Translations under genes and position numbers: made by a program
In this document: positions 58,743 to 64,000 of the stretch, piece by piece
Layout of the letters: each line of letters opens with the position of its first letter
How positions within the stretch are numbered: position 1 is the first letter of the stretch
The notes under the pieces: generated by a model
Database searches by the model: none
Told to the model about the DNA's origin: nothing
Seen by the model: the letters and a program-made list of their open reading frames with translations, nothing else
Origin: JAAYCI01 sp031551695
GTDB taxonomy: Bacteria > Bacillota > Clostridia > Oscillospirales > Ruminococcaceae
DNA: 64,000 nt
Assembly (NCBI GenBank): GCA_031551695.1
Contig: JAVBNG010000006.1
Location: 1 to 64,000 of the forward strand
Direction: 5' to 3'

Positions 58743-59498
58743 ATGGCATATGAGGGATTTGCCTATTGGTACGACAAGCTGAACGCCGAGGCCGATTACA
58801 AGCATGTAAGCGCCGAAGTGGCGCGTATTTTGCGACAGTACGGCGTTTCTTCCGGTATAGTGGCCGACCTTGGCTGCGGTACGGGAGAAGTGTCCATCCG
58901 GCTGGCAAAGGCCGGGTACTCCATGCTGGCGGTGGACAAATCCGCCGACATGCTGAGCGTATTTCAGGACAAGCTGTCCACCTGCCAGCCGCATGAGCTG
59001 GACATCACTTTGCTGTGCCAGGATATCACCGCGCTGGACCTGTATGGCACCATCCACGCGGCTATTTCCCTGTTCGATACCTTCAGCCACCTGAATGCGG
59101 AAGAAGTTGCGCTGGCGATGCAGAAGGTTTCCCTGTTTTCGGAAGACGGCGCACCTTTTATTTTTGACGTGAACACGGTTTACAAGCACGAAAAGGTGTT
59201 GGGCAATAACTGTTTTGAATTGGCCGGCGAAGACGGTATCGTATGCGAATGGGCAAACCGGTATGACCCGGCGGACCACTCGGTGGAAATGGAACTGACC
59301 GGCACAAGGAACGGCGAAGTGGTGTTTCATGAAACTTTCACAGAGTATGCATGGGACCGTGAATTTTGGGAGACCCAGCTGCGCGGGCACAGTTTCGGGG
59401 TGGTGGAGGTTCTGGATGGCGAAAGCTTTAAAGAACCGAATGACGGGGCCCAGCGCCTGCTGTTCGTTGCCGTGAAACAGGGCAACCCCACGGCATAA
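58743..59498 (+). CDS. Class I SAM-dependent methyltransferase
   Basis: A 251-residue protein with the SAM motif VADLGCGTGEVSIRLAKAGY, the acidic end of beta-2 in MLAVDKSADML and LLCQDITALD. It matches the family with the FAYWYDKLNAEADY N-terminus found in Bacillota. The substrate is unknown; small-molecule methylation is likely but not shown. It lies between ysxC and a tRNA-Gly gene. Confidence 0.85.
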   Translation: MAYEGFAYWYDKLNAEADYKHVSAEVARILRQYGVSSGIVADLGCGTGEVSIRLAKAGYSMLAVDKSADMLSVFQDKLSTCQPHELDITLLCQDITALDLYGTIHAAISLFDTFSHLNAEEVALAMQKVSLFSEDGAPFIFDVNTVYKHEKVLGNNCFELAGEDGIVCEWANRYDPADHSVEMELTGTRNGEVVFHETFTEYAWDREFWETQLRGHSFGVVEVLDGESFKEPNDGAQRLLFVAVKQGNPTA

Positions 59499-59519
59499 AT
59501 GGCCGAGCCGGTGGCCTGC

Positions 59520-59548
59520 TTGACAAATACAGGTGCATGGGTTAGAAT
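59520..59548 (+). promoter_or_regulatory. tRNA-Gly promoter
   Basis: A consensus TTGACA (59520-59525), 17-base spacer, TAGAAT (59543-59548), 55 bases before the tRNA. No clear separate promoter is seen for the FMN riboswitch downstream. Confidence 0.75.
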
Positions 59549-59602
59549 AATTGAGGTAATTGACTGCGGCGTTTCAGAAGGATGGGAAACACCGCGCCGT
59601 GT

Positions 59603-59678
59603 GCGGCCATAGCTCATCTGGTAGAGCGCCACCTTGCCAAGGTGGAGGTAGCGAGTTCGAGCCTCGTTGGCCGCTCCA
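59603..59678 (+). tRNA. tRNA-Gly (GCC), first copy
   Basis: A full cloverleaf with acceptor GCGGCCA, anticodon arm CACCTTGCCAAGGTG (anticodon GCC), T-arm GAGTTCGAGCCTC and encoded CCA. It is identical to the copy at 61044-61119. Confidence 0.97.
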
Positions 59679-59745
59679 GCATCCTGCGGTGGGGCGTTTG
59701 GCCCCATTTGCCGGATGGCCAAAATGCAGTTTGACAATTTAATTT

Positions 59746-59884
59746 CTTCGGGGCAGGGTGAAATTCCCGACCGGTGGTAAAGTCCACGAGCCAATTTGGT
59801 TTGCCCGCAATGGTTGCGGACAGGCGAAAGCGGTTGAATCGGTGCAATTCCGATACCGACAGTACAGTCTGGATGGAAGAAGAA
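59746..59884 (+). promoter_or_regulatory. FMN riboswitch (RFN element)
   Basis: The conserved RFN blocks are present in order: GGGGCAGGGTGAAATTCCCG, ACCGGTGGTAAAGTCCACGAG-like P2/P3, GCCCGCAATGGTTGCGGACA, then CGGTTGAATCGGTGCAATTC and CCGATACCGACAGTACAGTC, closing with GGATGGAAGAAG. It controls ribU; a terminator follows at 59920-59949, so FMN binding should stop transcription. Confidence 0.95.
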
Positions 59885-59919
59885 GTGAAATGTGCGTTTG
59901 CACACGTTTTGCCTATTTG

Positions 59920-59949
59920 CGCCCCGCATTGATTTGCGGGGCGTTTTTT
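59920..59949 (+). terminator. Terminator of the FMN riboswitch expression platform
   Basis: A 9-bp stem CGCCCCGCA (59920-59928) with TGCGGGGCG (59935-59943) and a T6 run, placed between the aptamer and ribU. Confidence 0.9.
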
Positions 59950-60045
59950 GCGCAATATGGGGCAGGGGCACACGAACCCTTCGCCTTTTTCCGGCCTTAT
60001 GCGCAAGCGTTTTACCGCGCCCCACAAGCAAAGGGAGGACTCCTT

Positions 60046-60660
60046 ATGAAAAGTACGAACATCCGCAAACTGGTGCAGATCGCCATTTTAAGCGCGATGG
60101 CCTTTGTGCTGTACCTCATTCGCTTTCCGCTGCCGTTCATGCCTCCGTTCATGGACTTTGACCTGACCGGCGTGCCGGAGATTGCGGGCACGTTCATCAT
60201 CGGGCCGGGGGCGGGCGTCGTTATCGTGGCGATAAAAATCCTTTTAAAGGTGTTATATACCGGTTCTACCACCATGCTCACGGGCGATCTGTCCAACTTC
60301 ATCGTCAGTTGTGCGTTCTTGCTGCCGGCCGGCTTTATTTACCGCCATTACAAAACCCGCAAAAGCGCCCTTGCGGGCATGGGTGCGGGCGTGGCCGTGG
60401 AAGGCGTGGCCGCCGTACTCAGCAATATGTTCCTTATTATCCCGTTCTACATCAAAGCCTTCGGCCTTTCGTGGGACCAAGTTGTGGCCATGACCAATGC
60501 CGTGAACGGCTTTGTGGATACCCCTTGGAAGTTTGTAGCGCTGGGTGTGGTTCCATTCAACATAATAAAATACGGAGCAACAACAATCATAGCCTATTTG
60601 CTGTACCCTGTTTTTGAGCGGATTGCCGGCTGGAACGGCAAAAAAAATGCCCCTGTCTAA
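60046..60660 (+). CDS. ribU: Riboflavin ECF transporter substrate-binding protein RibU
   Basis: Membrane S-component (204 aa, about six helices) that binds riboflavin and docks to a shared ECF energising module not encoded here. IRKLVQIAILSAMAFVLYLI and the FPLPFMPPFMDFDLTGVPE loop are typical of RibU, and GPGAGVVIVAIKILLK and LSNFIVSCAFLLPAGFIY follow. The FMN riboswitch upstream supports the substrate. ATG 60046 follows GGGAGGA; the longer open frame reaches back through the riboswitch and is not real. Confidence 0.93.
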   Translation: MKSTNIRKLVQIAILSAMAFVLYLIRFPLPFMPPFMDFDLTGVPEIAGTFIIGPGAGVVIVAIKILLKVLYTGSTTMLTGDLSNFIVSCAFLLPAGFIYRHYKTRKSALAGMGAGVAVEGVAAVLSNMFLIIPFYIKAFGLSWDQVVAMTNAVNGFVDTPWKFVALGVVPFNIIKYGATTIIAYLLYPVFERIAGWNGKKNAPV

Positions 60661-60697
60661 ACAGGCACAGCCCGGCCCAAAAATGCGGCCCGATTGC

Positions 60698-60727
60698 TTG
60701 ACAACGGGCCTTTCGCCATGGTATCAT
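60698..60727 (+). promoter_or_regulatory. Promoter of the tRNA cluster
   Basis: A consensus TTGACA (60698-60703), 18-base spacer, TATCAT (60722-60727) with upstream TGG. It lies 14 bases before tRNA-Val and should drive all five tRNAs. Confidence 0.75.
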
Positions 60728-60741
60728 AATTAAGCTGCGTT

Positions 60742-60817
60742 GGGAGCATAGCTCAGCTGGGAGAGCACTTGCCTTACAAGCAAGGGGTCACAGGTTCGAG
60801 CCCTGTTGTTCCCACCA
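60742..60817 (+). tRNA. tRNA-Val (TAC)
   Basis: Acceptor GGGAGCA pairs with TGTTCCC; the anticodon arm CTTGC-CTTACAA-GCAAG gives anticodon TAC; CCA is encoded. Confidence 0.96.
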
Positions 60818-60830
60818 ATGCTTTTTAATT

Positions 60831-60907
60831 GGCCTGGTAGTTCAGTTGGTTAGAACGCTAGCCTGTCACGCTAGAGGCCGTGGGTTCAAGTCCCATCCAG
60901 GTCGCCA
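60831..60907 (+). tRNA. tRNA-Asp (GTC)
   Basis: Acceptor GGCCTGG pairs with CCAGGTC; the anticodon arm CTAGC-CTGTCAC-GCTAG gives GTC; the T-loop is GGTTCAAGTCC; CCA is encoded. Confidence 0.96.
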
Positions 60908-60944
60908 TTTTGTTCGTTTCCACCTGTGGCATCATGCCACATAC

Positions 60945-61020
60945 GCCTCTGTAGCTCAGTTGGTAGAGCAGTGGACTGAAAATCCACGTGTCGTTGGTTC
61001 GATTCCGACCGGAGGCACCA
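60945..61020 (+). tRNA. tRNA-Phe (GAA)
   Basis: Acceptor GCCTCTG pairs with CGGAGGC; the anticodon arm GTGGA-CTGAAAA-TCCAC gives GAA; CCA is encoded. Confidence 0.96.
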
Positions 61021-61043
61021 CAGCCTGTTTCCAGGCTGTACGT

Positions 61044-61119
61044 GCGGCCATAGCTCATCTGGTAGAGCGCCACCTTGCCAAGGTGGAGGTAGCGAGTTCG
61101 AGCCTCGTTGGCCGCTCCA
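61044..61119 (+). tRNA. tRNA-Gly (GCC), second copy
   Basis: Identical over the full 76 bases to the copy at 59603-59678, with matching short flanks. Anticodon GCC, CCA encoded. Confidence 0.97.
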
Positions 61120-61176
61120 GCAGCGCAAGCTGCCGAAAACGGCGTCCTGTGCACACGGGGCGCGGTTTTCATACAT

Positions 61177-61251
61177 GGTGCCGTTGCCAAGTGGTAAGGC
61201 CCGGGTCTGCAAAACCCGTATTCGGCAGTTCAAATCTGCCCGGCACCTCCA
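61177..61251 (+). tRNA. tRNA-Cys (GCA)
   Basis: Acceptor GGTGCCG pairs with CGGCACC; the anticodon arm CGGGT-CTGCAAA-ACCCG gives GCA; CCA is encoded. It is the last tRNA of the cluster. Confidence 0.96.
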
Positions 61252-61274
61252 TGCAGCGTCACGCTGCACTCATC

Positions 61275-61308
61275 AGGCACCACTCGAAGCCGGGTGGTGC
61301 CTTTTCTA
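61275..61308 (+). terminator. Terminator of the tRNA cluster
   Basis: A perfect 9-bp stem, AGGCACCAC (61275-61283) with GTGGTGCCT (61294-61302), followed by TTTCT. Confidence 0.8.
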
Positions 61309-61382
61309 CTGCCTGGCTGCCGTGCTATGCAAGAAAACGGCTTTTTCCGCCGTATTATTATATAGTAATAGAGAGGTAGTGT

Positions 61383-62141
61383 ATGGAACAGGGAGGGATT
61401 GTCCCGGCAAAACAAACCGGGCTGAACGCGTTTTGGCTGAAGATCATCGCCATTGTGGGTATGACGTTGGACCACGTTGCATTGGTATTCGGGGACATGC
61501 TGTCGCTGCCCGTCAAATGCTTTATGTTTTTTGCGGGCGGGTTTACGTTTCCCATCATGGCTTGCCTGATGTCCGTGGGCTATTACAAAACGTCGAATTT
61601 GAAGCGTTACATGCTGCGCCTTTTGGTGTTCGCGTTGATTGCGCAGGTGCCCTTTATGCTGGCGCTGCACATGTATTCGCTGAATGTGCTGTTCACGTTG
61701 CTTTTGGGCCTGTGCGCCATGAAGCTGTACGATACAATGAAAAACCGCGCCTTGTTCTGGGTGGTGTTTGTGGGGATGGCGCTGTCTACCATTGCGATGG
61801 ATTGGGCTATTTTCGGCATTTCGTTGATGATTTTACTGCATATTTTCCATGAAAAGGGCAAGGGGATTGCGCTGCCCATTTTGTGCGCAATCGGCCCCAT
61901 GCTGCTGATGATGCTTTTCTCTCTGTCGGCGGTCATGATTGACCCCACGGTGCTGGACATGGTACTTCCGAATGTTTTTTTCTCCATCGGTTCCCTTTGC
62001 GTGATTCCGCTGATGCGGTTTTACAACGGGCAGCAGGGCCCTCGCATTCGCTACTTTTTTTACGTCTATTATCCGGCCCATCTTCTGGTGCTGGCGGTGC
62101 TGCACATGCTGGTTACCGGCGTGCCGCTGTCCTTTCACTGA
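61383..62141 (+). CDS. TraX-family membrane protein
   Basis: A 252-residue polytopic protein beginning GLNAFWLKIIAIVGMTLDHVALVF, the TraX/acyltransferase-3-like N-terminal block with the conserved DH pair, then about eight more helices. TraX acetylates F-pilin in plasmids; chromosomal copies in Bacillota have no proven role and probably acylate another molecule. No pilus or conjugation genes are near. GAGAGGTA precedes the ATG, and a strong terminator follows. Confidence 0.85.
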   Translation: MEQGGIVPAKQTGLNAFWLKIIAIVGMTLDHVALVFGDMLSLPVKCFMFFAGGFTFPIMACLMSVGYYKTSNLKRYMLRLLVFALIAQVPFMLALHMYSLNVLFTLLLGLCAMKLYDTMKNRALFWVVFVGMALSTIAMDWAIFGISLMILLHIFHEKGKGIALPILCAIGPMLLMMLFSLSAVMIDPTVLDMVLPNVFFSIGSLCVIPLMRFYNGQQGPRIRYFFYVYYPAHLLVLAVLHMLVTGVPLSFH

Positions 62142-62156
62142 GTTGGTTCCTCTAAG

Positions 62157-62185
62157 GTCGATTGTTTAGGCAATCGACTTTTTTT
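62157..62185 (+). terminator. Terminator after the TraX-like gene
   Basis: A perfect 8-bp stem, GTCGATTG (62157-62164) with CAATCGAC (62171-62178), followed by a T7 run. Confidence 0.9.
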
Positions 62186-62253
62186 GTGGAATATGGTATG
62201 CTTACGAACAGTGAAATGCGCCGAAACTGGCAAGGGGAAGGGCGGACAGGAGA

Positions 62254-63693
62254 TTGGCAAAAGAAAAGTTCAGAACGGTATATGTCTGCTCAAACTGCGG
62301 TGAAACGTCCATGCGATGGCTGGGGAAATGCCCGGCCTGCGGCGCGTGGAACACCATGGTGGAAGACGTGGTGCTGGACGAAAAAGCCGCCGAGAAAAGC
62401 CCGCGCCGCCGTCAGGCAGCCCAGGGCGAAGCCGTGCAGAATACCGGTGGCGGGTATGCCGTGACAAGGCTTGGCAAAACCACGGCGGAGGCATTTCAGC
62501 TTGCGGAAATCAGCACTACGGAGGAAAAAAGCCGCGTTGTCACCGGCATTGCGGAGCTTGACCGGGTGCTGGGCGGCGGCATCGTGTTGGGCAGCGTGGT
62601 GCTGCTGGGGGGAGAGCCGGGGGCAGGGAAGTCCACCATGCTGCTGCAGATGTGCGGCGCCATAGCGGATGGCCGCGAGGTGTTGTATGTTACGGGCGAG
62701 GAGTCTTTGCGGCAGATCAAGCTGCGTAGCGGACGCCTTGGCATTCCAGAGGAAAACATCTCCATCGCGGCACTCAGCGACATTGACGACGCCATTGCAC
62801 TGGCGCAAAAGCAGCGCCCGGGCCTTCTGGTCATCGACTCCATCCAAACCATGTACACGCCGGAGCTGTCGTCGTCGCCGGGCAGTGTGTCTCAGGTGCG
62901 GGAATGTACCACGCGGCTGCTGTATTTGGCAAAAGATAACGAAATACCGGTGTTTATTGTGGGGCACGTGAACAAGGACGGTATGATTGCCGGGCCGAAG
63001 GTGATGGAACATATCGTCGATACGGTGTTGTATTTCGAAGGTGACAAGACACTTCCATATCGAATTTTGCGTGCGGCGAAAAATCGGTTTGGCTCCACCA
63101 ACGAAATCGGCCTGTTCGATATGACGGGCCGTGGGCTCATTGCAATCGACAACCCCTCCGAAACCATGCTTGCCGGGCGGCCCGTGGGTACCAGCGGCAA
63201 CTGTGTGGGTTGCATTATGGAGGGGACACGGCCCATTATGTGCGAAGTGCAGGCGCTGGCCACCAAAAGCGGTTTTGCCACGCCGCGCCGCGCCGCCAGT
63301 GGGGTGGATATGGCCCGGGCAAACCTGCTGATGGCCGTGCTGGAAAAGCGCGCCGGATTTTTGCTGGGTGGCCTCGACGTGTATATCAACGCGGTTGGGG
63401 GCCTTGACCTGGATGACACCGCCTGTGATTTGCCCATTTGTATGGCGCTGGTGTCGAGCCTGTTGGACCGCCCGCTGGCCGAAGATTTTTTCGCAGTGGG
63501 CGAGGTGGGCCTTGGCGGCGAGTTGCGCGGCGTAAAGAACGTGGAGTACATGGTAAAGGAAGCTGCGCGCATCGGCTTTCGCAAAGTTGTCATCCCGGCG
63601 GCCAACAGCCGCGTTGTGAAGGAAGCGAACATTGCCGGCGTGAAGGTGATTACGGCAAAGACCCTGCAGGATGCCATTGCGGCTATGCCATGA
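62254..63693 (+). CDS. radA: DNA repair protein RadA/Sms
   Basis: RecA-like helicase that aids branch migration in recombination. It is 479 aa: N-terminal zinc finger CSNCGETSMRWLGKCPACG, the RecA core with Walker A GGEPGAGKSTM and Walker B GLLVIDSIQT, the RadA-specific KNRFG motif (ILRAAKNRFGSTNE), and a Lon-protease-like C-terminal domain (FAVGEVGLGGELRGVKN). The start TTG 62254 gives the family N-terminus MAKEKFRTVYVC; the nearest AGGAG is very close and GGGCGG lies 9 bases off. Confidence 0.95.
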   Translation: MAKEKFRTVYVCSNCGETSMRWLGKCPACGAWNTMVEDVVLDEKAAEKSPRRRQAAQGEAVQNTGGGYAVTRLGKTTAEAFQLAEISTTEEKSRVVTGIAELDRVLGGGIVLGSVVLLGGEPGAGKSTMLLQMCGAIADGREVLYVTGEESLRQIKLRSGRLGIPEENISIAALSDIDDAIALAQKQRPGLLVIDSIQTMYTPELSSSPGSVSQVRECTTRLLYLAKDNEIPVFIVGHVNKDGMIAGPKVMEHIVDTVLYFEGDKTLPYRILRAAKNRFGSTNEIGLFDMTGRGLIAIDNPSETMLAGRPVGTSGNCVGCIMEGTRPIMCEVQALATKSGFATPRRAASGVDMARANLLMAVLEKRAGFLLGGLDVYINAVGGLDLDDTACDLPICMALVSSLLDRPLAEDFFAVGEVGLGGELRGVKNVEYMVKEAARIGFRKVVIPAANSRVVKEANIAGVKVITAKTLQDAIAAMP

Positions 63694-63754
63694 CAGCCGC
63701 GTGGCAATATTTGCATGCAGATGTTTACGGGGAAGTGTGACCCAGCCGGTTTTC

Positions 63755-63760
63755 TATAAT
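63755..63760 (+). promoter_or_regulatory. Consensus -10 next to the palindromic operator
   Basis: TATAAT at 63755-63760, with a start expected near 63767, the first base of the palindrome that follows. No good -35 lies 17 bases upstream, so an activator or a weak -35 (GAAGTG) must be assumed. Confidence 0.45.
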
Positions 63761-63766
63761 AGCTAT

Positions 63767-63790
63767 TTCGCTAAATGGAAATTTAGCGAA
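63767..63790. promoter_or_regulatory. Perfect inverted-repeat operator upstream of the last gene
   Basis: TTCGCTAAA (63767-63775) and TTTAGCGAA (63782-63790) with a 6-base spacer; the symmetry extends outward to a 13-bp inverted repeat (63764-63776 with 63781-63793). No T-run follows, so it is not a terminator for radA. The same motif occurs upstream of polC (6524-6547). The rest of the 63694-63924 gap holds no gene I can support. Confidence 0.6.
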
Positions 63791-63924
63791 ATATAGGGGA
63801 GTCAAATATATCAGATTTGCACACCGCAGACATTTAACCGACTTTCCATAGCTGCCGCTTTTCATTTACTTTTATTATAGCATTATGGTTTCAACGCAAA
63901 TTATATTTGGAGGCTCTTTATTTT

Positions 63925-64000
63925 ATGAGCACCTATTATAATCCACAAAACAAAAAATCCCGCGCCAGCTTTGAGGATTGCCCTGAAGCGGCGGTGGATT
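63925..64000 (+). CDS. Unidentified gene, first 25 codons only
   Basis: ATG 63925, after GGAGG at 63909-63913 (11-base spacing), opens a frame that runs off the window: STYYNPQNKKSRASFEDCPE and a few more residues. It is polar and charged, without a membrane segment. I cannot assign a family. Its control region holds a consensus -10 and the palindromic operator shared with polC. Confidence 0.5.
   Translation, partial: MSTYYNPQNKKSRASFEDCPEAAVD

Noticed and set aside
59758..60045. N-terminal extension of ribU
   Set aside because: Would translate the FMN riboswitch and its terminator; ATG 60046 with GGGAGGA is the real start.
60846..61379. 177-residue ORF
   Set aside because: Runs through four tRNA genes; not a protein gene.
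1..64000. Prophage, insertion sequence or CRISPR array
   Set aside because: No transposase, integrase, phage structural gene or regularly spaced repeat is seen; the tRNA cluster has no adjacent integrase or attachment-site duplication beyond the tRNA-Gly pair.

Overview
The window is an almost continuous stretch of chromosomal housekeeping genes from a moderately G+C-rich member of the Bacillota. It is most likely class Clostridia, close to the Ruminococcaceae/Oscillospiraceae. The evidence is the strong GGAGG ribosome-binding sites, frequent GTG and TTG starts, both PolC and DnaE, HPr kinase (HprK), WhiA, YerC, the SRP RNA-dnaX-ybaB-recR block, the TIGR03960/TIGR03936 radical-SAM pair and galactokinase. 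I see no prophage, insertion sequence, rRNA operon or CRISPR array.

Layout. 1-11196 (+): pyrH (cut by the window edge), frr, uppS, cdsA, dxr, rseP, ispG and polC, the classic translation, isoprenoid and envelope run. 11239-13540 (-): a membrane-anchored MutS-like ATPase and a family-4 uracil-DNA glycosylase. 13664-18099 (+): PduL, the radical-SAM pair and a glycosyltransferase. 18187-20178 (-): rpsB-tsf-yerC. 20637-30046 (+): a PFK, hprK, a PHP phosphatase, murB, whiA, dnaE and a second PFK. 30128-30748 (-): a HAD hydrolase, divergent from SRP RNA-dnaX-ybaB-recR-smpB-ssrA (30830-34761, +). 34891-37037 (+): a DUF1361-DUF3795 fusion, an orphan Nif11-like small protein and a DUF1269 protein. 37127-44923 (-): a six-gene run rlmD, GNAT, nadE, ABC ATPase, COG1361-like exported protein and MacB-like permease. 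45004-51847 (+): galK, rplS, lepB, rbgA, rnhB, yraN, thrC and a metallophosphoesterase. 51879-59498 (+): the proteostasis block tig-clpP-clpX-lon-ysxC and a methyltransferase. 59603-61251: six tRNA genes around an FMN riboswitch and ribU. 61383-64000 (+): a TraX-like protein, radA and the first 25 codons of an unidentified gene.

Functional themes. Replication and repair are well represented: polC, dnaE, dnaX, recR, radA, UDG and the MutS-like protein. Ribosome production and rescue include rpsB, tsf, frr, rplS, rbgA, rlmD, SRP RNA and smpB-ssrA. Isoprenoid and envelope synthesis include dxr, ispG, uppS, cdsA and murB. Glycolytic control includes two PFKs that differ at the phosphoryl-donor positions, plus HprK.

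No obviously new multi-gene system is visible. The most unusual signals are: (1) the same 24-bp inverted repeat, TTCGCTAAA-N6-TTTARCGAA, upstream of polC and upstream of the truncated last gene, pointing to an unnamed regulator; (2) a two-domain NAD synthetase whose glutaminase half has lost two of its three catalytic residues; (3) divergent HAD and SRP RNA promoters that share one self-complementary -35 hexamer; (4) a DUF1361-DUF3795 fusion with an internal translation start at the junction; and (5) a tmRNA with an unusually long predicted tag.
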